64,000 nucleotides of DNA from Solen grandis (taxonomy: Eukaryota > Mollusca > Bivalvia > Adapedonta > Solenidae). How positions within the stretch are numbered: position 1 is the stretch's first letter; every line of letters starts with the position of its first letter. This document shows positions 58,317 to 64,000 of the stretch, one piece after another. The stretch is taken from the NCBI GenBank assembly GCA_021229015.1, contig CM037788.1:45870497-45934496 (forward strand), in the 5' to 3' direction. Made by a program: the position numbers and the translations under genes. The notes under the pieces were generated by a model that did not search any database, had not been told where the DNA came from, and was given only the letters and a program-made list of their open reading frames with translations.

Positions 58317-59938
58317 TTTGGTTTAAAAATTAATTATTCAAAAACAGAGGTTATATGGATTGGTTAAAAAAAAATAGTTCAGAAGCAATAAAAACGAAAT
58401 TCAAACAAGAGTGGGGCCAGACAGAATTTCAACTATTAGGAATAAGATTTGATATTAACCTTCATAAGATGTGTAAAATTAATTATGATTGTAGATTAGA
58501 AAAACTAGACAGATCTATTAAATCATGGAATAGGAATTTCTTAACCCCTATAGGTAAAATTACAGTTGTTATTTCACTACCTGACCTAGACGAAAATGTT
58601 ATAAAAGATATTAATAAAAAGCTATTTGATTTCATCTGGCATGGGCCAGCAAAGATTAGAAGTTCTATACTAGTAAAAAATTTCTTTGAAGGTCACGTCC
58701 ATGGTCTCAAGATGGTCAATCTAAAGTGCTTTATTCAAAGCCTTAACCCTTTCCCTCATATATACTCATTTTGATGCCCTCAATAGGTATCACATAAAGC
58801 CTGATCTGCAGAAAACCACAGTTAAACCTTACCAAATTTAATTACAAAATCCTCATTTCCAGACCACTGAGGAGCAGCGAACAGCATAAAACCTGATCAG
58901 CCTGCGAGTTACTCGCAGGCTGATCTGGTTTTATGCTGTTCGCATAGGTCTATTCATGGTGTCCACTATGAGGGAAAGGGTTAAAGTAATGTGGATACAG
59001 AAGCTACTTCTTACAGAGAAGAAATGGCAACAAATTGTAAAATTAGCCCTAGATGTAAATAAACTTATTAATTGTGGTAAACATTATGCAGGAAAGAATA
59101 TTGAAGATCCTCAAAACATGTTTTAGAAGTCCGTGATCTCCTCATACTCAAAGTACCTAAGACAAGAAATGTTGATTACTTCTTTTCTATAGTCCACTTT
59201 TCTATAATGAGAATATTCATATTGGTAAGAAAAGTGTTTTCTTTAAAATGCTATATGATAACGGGATTAGATACATAAATGACCTTGTTGATAAAGATGG
59301 AAAACTCTTTGATCATAAACAATTTGAAAACTGTACTGGTACTTAAATAAATGTTCTCACTTCTTAAGCCTGATAAAAGCTGTAAATACTTTTAAGATAT
59401 ATATATTAAAAACAAATGATATTTTATATAAATTGCCAAAACCTATTATACTGCCTAACCTTAGATTTTGTTTGAAAGGGAATCAGGTTGCCAAAGAATG
59501 TACAATTTCCTAAATGTCAATAATGAAGTACATGTACCTACAAGCCAAGCAAAATGGAATTCACAATACTTTTTTGAAGAGGATGAGTGGAAAAAGATTT
59601 ATCACCTACCTTTCAGTTAATTTAAAGATACCAGTATACAATGGATGCAGGTGCGATTATTGCACAGAATAATACCAGTAAATGATTATCTGTATAAATT
59701 AAAAATTATGGATACTAATTTGTGTTCCCTTTGTAAAATAGAACCCGAAACAATTGAACACCTATTTTGGTTTTGTAACAAGACAGCATCTTTTATTGAG
59801 CCAATTAAACAGATTATGTTGAATTGTCACATAGAAATAGAATTTTGTTTAAATTCTGTTTTGTTTGGAATCAATAACATTGAAATTGACATTTTAAACC
59901 TTCTTTCGAAACTTTCATTTTTAAATCCAAATTATTAA
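58317..59938 (+). pseudogene. LINE ORF2 remnant (RT thumb to zinc knuckle)
   Basis: NYSKTEVIWI (58329-58358), a frame shift at an A9 run, then 58355-58742: LLGIRFDIN, LTPIGKIT, INKKLFDFIWHGPAKIRSS and LKMVNLKCFIQSL. The frame resumes after the MITE at 58985 (KVMWIQKLLLTEKKWQQI), decays, then reappears at 59645-59938 with MQVRLLHRIIPVNDYLYKLK and the knuckle C-x2-C-x4-ETIEHLFWFC. The order and motifs are those of Tx1/L1-type LINEs. Not functional. Confidence 0.85.
58743..58984. mobile_element. piggyBac-type MITE with TTAA duplication
   Basis: 234-bp body (58747-58980) flanked by TTAA at 58743-58746 and 58981-58984. TIRs are CCCTTTCCCTCATA. The inner palindrome has arms 58878-58909 and 58911-58942, 32 bp each with one mismatch and a one-base centre, including CCTGATCAGCCTGCGAGT. 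It interrupts the LINE between Q-S-L and K-V-M codons. Confidence 0.95.
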
Positions 59939-60150
59939 ATATTCCTCTAAGTATGGTAAATTTTAAACTTCTGCATGTTGAGTGATAAATATCAAATAAA
60001 TAAACATAATTTATACATGAACTCAATTCTTCTAAACAAGTTGTACAGAAATTTGAAGCAAACTGGAATTTAATCAATAAAATATTTAGCCATTCAAGAA
60101 GACATAGATAGAGGATAGAAAAAATGTTGATGTTTAAAAAAAAATAAGAA

Positions 60151-60234
60151 ATAAAATATTACATTCAGTTTCGATTTTTTAAAAATAGCATATCAATATT
60201 TATTTTTTTCTTTGCAATGTAAAGACCCTCAGTT
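60151..60234. other. Short AT-rich spacer
   Basis: Between the LINE tail and the next repeat. No signal. Confidence 0.5.
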
Positions 60235-60758
60235 TTTAGCTCACCTGAGCACGTTTTGTGATCGCCCGTCGTAGGTCGTGCGTCGTCAACAATTTGACTT
60301 GTTAACACACTAGAGGCCTTATTTTTAGGCCAATCTTCATGAAACTTGGTCAGAATGTTTGTTTTCATAAAGTCTTGGACGAGTTTGAATTTGGGTCTTG
60401 TGGGGTCAGAAAGTAGGTCATGAAGTCAAATCTTAGTAAAACCTTGTTAACACTCTAGAGGCCACATTTTTGGCCTAATCTTCAAGAAACTTGGCCAGAA
60501 TGTTTGTTTCCATAAAATCTCATGTGGGGTCAGAAAGTAGGTCATGAGGTCAAATCTTGGAAAAACCTTAACACTCTAGAGGCCACATTTTTGGCCATAT
60601 CTTCATGAAACTTGGTTGGAATGTCTGTTTTCATAAAATCTTGGACAAGTTCGAAAGTGGGTCATGTGGGATCAAAAAGTAGGTCAATATGAAAATCCAA
60701 CATATGTTGCTCATTTATAATCAGGTAAGCGATTCAGAGCCATCATGGCCCACTTGTT
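60235..60758 (+). mobile_element. GCTCACC family, near complete
   Basis: 5' TTAGCTCACCTGAGCACGTT, leader CGCCCGTCGTAGGTCGTGCG, three modules (CACTCTAGAGGCCACATTTT, AAACTTGGTCAGAATG, GAAAGTAGGTCATGAGGTC), 3' end AATCAGGTAAGCGATTCAGA then CATCATGGCCCACTTGTT. The modules are closest to those of 57580-58311. Confidence 0.85.
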
Positions 60759-60927
60759 GTAATTATAATCACTTCACTAGTGCAGGTCTAACGCTTATAC
60801 ATGGCCATGGCATCTATTTTTGTCAGCCATGATAACTTTTTGATCAGGTACATTTTTAGACATGATTATAGAAAATCACACTAGAAAAAAAATTATGGGA
60901 TGAAAAATGGGGGTCTCCGTTCTACAT

Positions 60928-61590
60928 TTTAGCTCACCTGAGCACAATGTACTCATGGTGAGCTATTAGGATCACCCTGTGTCCATCGTCCGTCGTTGTT
61001 CGTCATCACCAATTTGTTTTAAACGACATTCCTCAGAAACCCTTGGACAGAATTTGTTTAAACTTGGCCTGGATGTTCCTAGGGTGAACCTTCACAAAAG
61101 TTGCTAAAATAAACTTGATCCATGTAGAACTCTGGTTGGCAACAAAAAAATATGAAAACTTGAAAAATTATCTCCTTCAGAACTACTGGCCAGATTTCAA
61201 AATGTTTTAGTACAGATATTCCTTGGGTAACCCTCTACCAAGATTGCTAAAGTTATTCCAATATGTAAAAATACATGACTGCCATGGGTGGGCTAATTTG
61301 CCTTAAATAGTGAAAACTTTAAATAACATCTCCTCTGAAACTGGACAGAATTTGGTTAAATTTGGCAGGGATAATCCTTGGGTGAACCTTCACAAAAGTT
61401 GCTAAATTAAACCTGATCCAAGTAGAACTCTGGTTGCAGTGGCAATGGAAAGAAATGAATTATGAACACTTTAAAAATCATCTCCTTCAAAACTAATGGC
61501 CAGATTTCAAATTGTTTTAATACAGATATTCCTTTATATATTTATATTTACTCAGGTGGGTGATCCAGGGCCTCTATGGCCCTCTTGTTT
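60928..61590 (+). mobile_element. GCTCACC family, near complete, other module type
   Basis: 5' TTTAGCTCACCTGAGCACAA, leader CATCGTCCGTCGTTG, modules with CTGGACAGAATTTG, GGATGTTCCTAGGGTGAACC and TTCACAAAAGTTGCTAAA, 3' end CTCAGGTGGGTGATCCAGGG then CTATGGCCCTCTTGTTT. Same termini as the 60235 element but modules of the 55276 type, so termini and modules assort separately. Confidence 0.85.
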
Positions 61591-61811
61591 GAGTTATCTG
61601 CCCCTGAAAGTGAGCTTTTTTGCTCTTTTCTGTCATTCTCTATAATCATGCAAAGTTTAAGAAAATTTTCATGGCAAGTTTTGATCTTCCTTCTTTATCT
61701 ATATAGTAAAAAACTGTAATGGAAGCATAAGCCTTAAATTGCGTCAATGCGGTGATCTTCAAAGGAACGTTCACACCTCCCCAAACCATCAGACAATTTT
61801 GAGACACAACT

Positions 61812-61880
61812 TAGTTTTTGTGTCGCCTGACTAGAGTCAGGTGACATATAGGGGTCACAAGTTGTTGGGGACAGGACCCT
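61812..61880 (+). mobile_element. TGTGTCGCCTGAC element, 5' end
   Basis: TTTGTGTCGCCTGACTAGAG then TCAGGTGACATATAGGGGTC. GTCGCCTGA and TCAGGTGAC form a 5' hairpin, as in the other families. The rest is missing or unrecognised. Confidence 0.55.
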
Positions 61881-61976
61881 GTTGTTATTAATAAGAAAAA
61901 AGAAAAAAAAATCACGATAGTCTATACTTAATAAACAACAAAGTAACCAACTTCAGCAGGATACTGAAGAGCAACC

Positions 61977-62579
61977 ATCAGGAATTGGTGTCAAGATATC
62001 TATGAAAAATGTGCCCATCCGTAATATTGGCGAGTTCCCACTGTTAACGGAAAATTTTACTTCATAACTGTTCAAAAGAAATACAAATATAATTATTTCT
62101 AATGTCTGAAATGTCAAGATTTCTAGTAGGGATTTAGTGATTTAACCCCATTCGAACCTCAATCAATGGAAGTGAACCCAAAACGATATCTATGAGGTCA
62201 ACGCTGTGATTTGTTTATGTACAGAAGGGAACAGTAAGAGTATTCCAAAGTTATTTTGTTTACAAATATTTTCAGAACACTCTTACCTTCCCGTTCTGTA
62301 TCATATACAATTGCAACATCTTTTTCTCAGTCTGAGTTTACCTTCTTGGGCGATGATGTCATAGATGTGGTTTTGGGTTCACTTCCGTTGATAGAGGTTC
62401 TAATCGGTTAAAATAACTAAATCTCGAGTAGAAATCATGAAATTTCAAGGATTAAAAATAATAATATCTGTATTTCATGTGAACAGTTATGAAGCAAAAT
62501 TATCCGCTGACAGTGGGAATTCTCCAATATTATTGATGGGCGCATTTGCATTGATTTGTTGACACTTATTCCTGATTGA
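61977..62579. mobile_element. ~600-bp inverted-repeat element
   Basis: Arms 61977-62205 and 62340-62579 are inverted copies at about 75-80% identity. They share, for example, GGAAGTGAACCCAAAAC, CTTCATAACTGTTCA and CCCACTGT.A.CGGA.AATTTT. The outer end is CAATCAGGAAT-like, with a ~135-bp spacer and no open frame of note. No target duplication was identified. Confidence 0.8.
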
Positions 62580-62589
62580 TGCCCTTATT

Positions 62590-63053
62590 GGTAAACTCAT
62601 CAACAATTTCTTAAAACAACATCTCCTTCTAAACTACTCACTGGATTTTGATAAAACTTCACAGGAATGTTCATTTTGGGACCCTTTACTAAAGTTGTTA
62701 AAATTATTTTGATTGGTCAAAAATCTAGGTCACAGGAGCTAAAAATAAATTTTAAAAATGAAAATTTTAAAAATCTTCTTCTCCGAAACCACAAGGCCTA
62801 GCCTTTTGATTTTTGGTATGTAGCATGATCTTATGACTCTCTACCAAGATTGTTCAAATTATGACACTGGGGTCAAAATTGGCCCCACCCTAGGGGTCAC
62901 ATGATTTTACATAGAGTTGTAATAAGAAAACCTTAAAAATCTTCTTGTAAGAAAGTATAAGGCCTGGAGCTTAGATATTTGGCGTGTAGCATCATCTAAT
63001 GGACCATTACCAAGATGTTAAAATTATGGCCCTGGGGTCAAAATAAGGCCTTT
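62590..63053 (+). mobile_element. GCTCACC family, internal part
   Basis: CATCAACAATTTCTTAAAAC, CATCTCCTTCTAAACTACTC and CTTCTCCGAAACCACAAGGC modules as in 54563-55021. The 3' end is not seen because the next element starts at 63054. Confidence 0.65.
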
Positions 63054-63785
63054 TTAATCCCCCGCCGCGAAGCGGTTGGGGGGTTATAGGAATGGCCTTT
63101 CTCTGTCTGTCCATCTGTCCGTCCGTCCGTAACGTTTTCGTGTCCGCTCCATATCTCCTATACCGCTTGAAGGATTTTTTTGAAACTTGCCTCAAATGTA
63201 AACCTAATTGAGATGATGTGCAGAGCACAGGTTGCAGCCATGTAGGCTCAAGGTCAAGGTCACACTAGAAAGTTATGTGTTTGAACCTTTAATTTCCATT
63301 TCGTGTCCGCTCCATATCTCCTATACCCCTTTTAGTTTTTTCATGAATCTTGTCTTAAATATATATCTTATTGAGACGATGTGCAGAACATAGGTTGCAG
63401 TCATGTTGGCTCAAGGTCAAGGTCACACTTGAGGGTCATGTGTTTGAACCTTCTATTCCTTACAATTTCATGTCCGCTCCATATCTCCTATATCCCTTGA
63501 AGGATTTTAATGAAACTTGCCTCAAATATAAATATAATTGAGATGATGTGCAGAACACAGGTTGCAGCCATGTGGGCTCAAGGTCAAGGTCACACTTGAA
63601 GGTCAATTGTTTAAATCTTCAATTTCAATTTACAATTTTGTGTCCGCTCCATAACTCCTATACTCCTTGAAGGATTTTAATGAAACTTGCCTCAATTATG
63701 AAGCAAATTGAGGCAATGTGCAGAACACAGGTGACAGTCATGTTAGCTCAAGTTCAAGGTCACATTTGATGGTTAGTGTTCATTC
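63054..63785 (+). mobile_element. GCCGCGAAGCGG hairpin family
   Basis: Starts with a GC-rich hairpin (CCCCC GCCGC GAA GCGGT TGGGGGG, 63059-63084), then TCTGTCCGTCCGTCCG-type leader, then four ~163-170 bp modules, each opening TGTCCGCTCCATATCTCCTA (63140, 63303, 63471, 63641). Modules contain GATGATGTGCAGA.CACAGG and GGCTCAAGGTCAAGGTCACA. The 3' end is not clear in the window. Confidence 0.85.
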
Positions 63786-64000
63786 CTGGATATTTTTGTT
63801 TCCATGCTATATTTTCTGAACAACAGAAAGTTTTTCATAAGTCGACTACATCAAAATGTTGGCAGAAGCAGGGCAATTTCCATTAGAAGAAAAACATGTC
63901 TCCTCTGTCAGCGATTGGGGATATAGCTGTACTTTGGACTGCCTTGTTCCAATTTCATTTTTTTTTTAATTCTTTCATTTTCCAAATTCTTTTTAGCTTA
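63786..64000. other. No recognisable gene
   Basis: Trailing sequence with a poly-T tract at 63958-63967 and AGCTTA at the window edge. No feature was called. Confidence 0.4.

Larger units (their letters stand above)
57541..60150 (+). mobile_element. Tx1/L1-like LINE fragment, doubly interrupted
   Basis: Clear LINE sequence runs from 58317 to about 60150, ending in an A-rich stretch. The 40 bp before the nested element (57541-57579) probably belong to it, because FQMAKQV there fits just upstream of GLKINYSKTEVIWI at 58320. Inserted within it are a GCTCACC element (57580-58311) and a TTAA MITE (58747-58980). 5' truncated in the RT domain. Confidence 0.7.

Overview
The window is AT-rich, gene-poor metazoan nuclear DNA from a draft assembly, with two 100-N gaps at 2401-2500 and 52501-52600. 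Several sequence classes point to a bivalve mollusc, possibly a venerid or dreissenid clam, though the species cannot be fixed from sequence alone. These classes are GCTCACCTGAGC-ended elements with CCGTCCGTC leaders and ~160-bp internal repeats, a GCCGCGAAGCGG-hairpin family, a CCTGATCAGCCTGCGAGT palindrome, and tRNA-derived SINEs with an AGCTGGCTTGC...GGTCGGTGGTTCTACC central domain. No complete host protein-coding gene can be demonstrated. Most open frames are repeat translations or decayed retrotransposon pieces. A few possible host exons and promoters are listed with low confidence.

Layout. 1-9387: sparse, with a Tigger-like MITE, a tandem repeat running into gap 1, a hairpin element, a ~63-bp minisatellite and one protein-like minus-strand frame (7194-7451). 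9388-10365: inverted-repeat element. 12000-16750: tRNA-derived SINEs and the second copy of a ~260-bp dispersed sequence first seen at 4640-4920. 17761-19178: a 1.4-kb foldback element whose arms are tandem arrays of a palindromic ~53-bp unit. 19693-21060: a tentative two-exon host fragment on the minus strand, in a CpG-richer patch. 22603-24258: a non-autonomous transposon with exact 18-bp terminal repeats. 24506-24910: nested SINEs.

28585-41560 contains two copies of a >2-kb segment in direct orientation. The first copy is split by a 5'-truncated LINE (31232-34205). 42640-46480 holds three more LINE relics and a TTAA-flanked hairpin MITE. 48230-48377 looks like a promoter with a strong splice donor. 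49190-52500 is an array of about 90 copies of a 37-bp satellite unit, cut off by gap 2.

52601-64000 is almost solid repeat: at least nine members of leader/tandem/hairpin families, a Tx1/L1-like LINE split both by one such element and by a TTAA-type MITE, and another large inverted repeat. The main story is layered transposition. Insertion order can be read directly from nesting, and in two places the interrupted sequence can be used to define the insertion boundaries.
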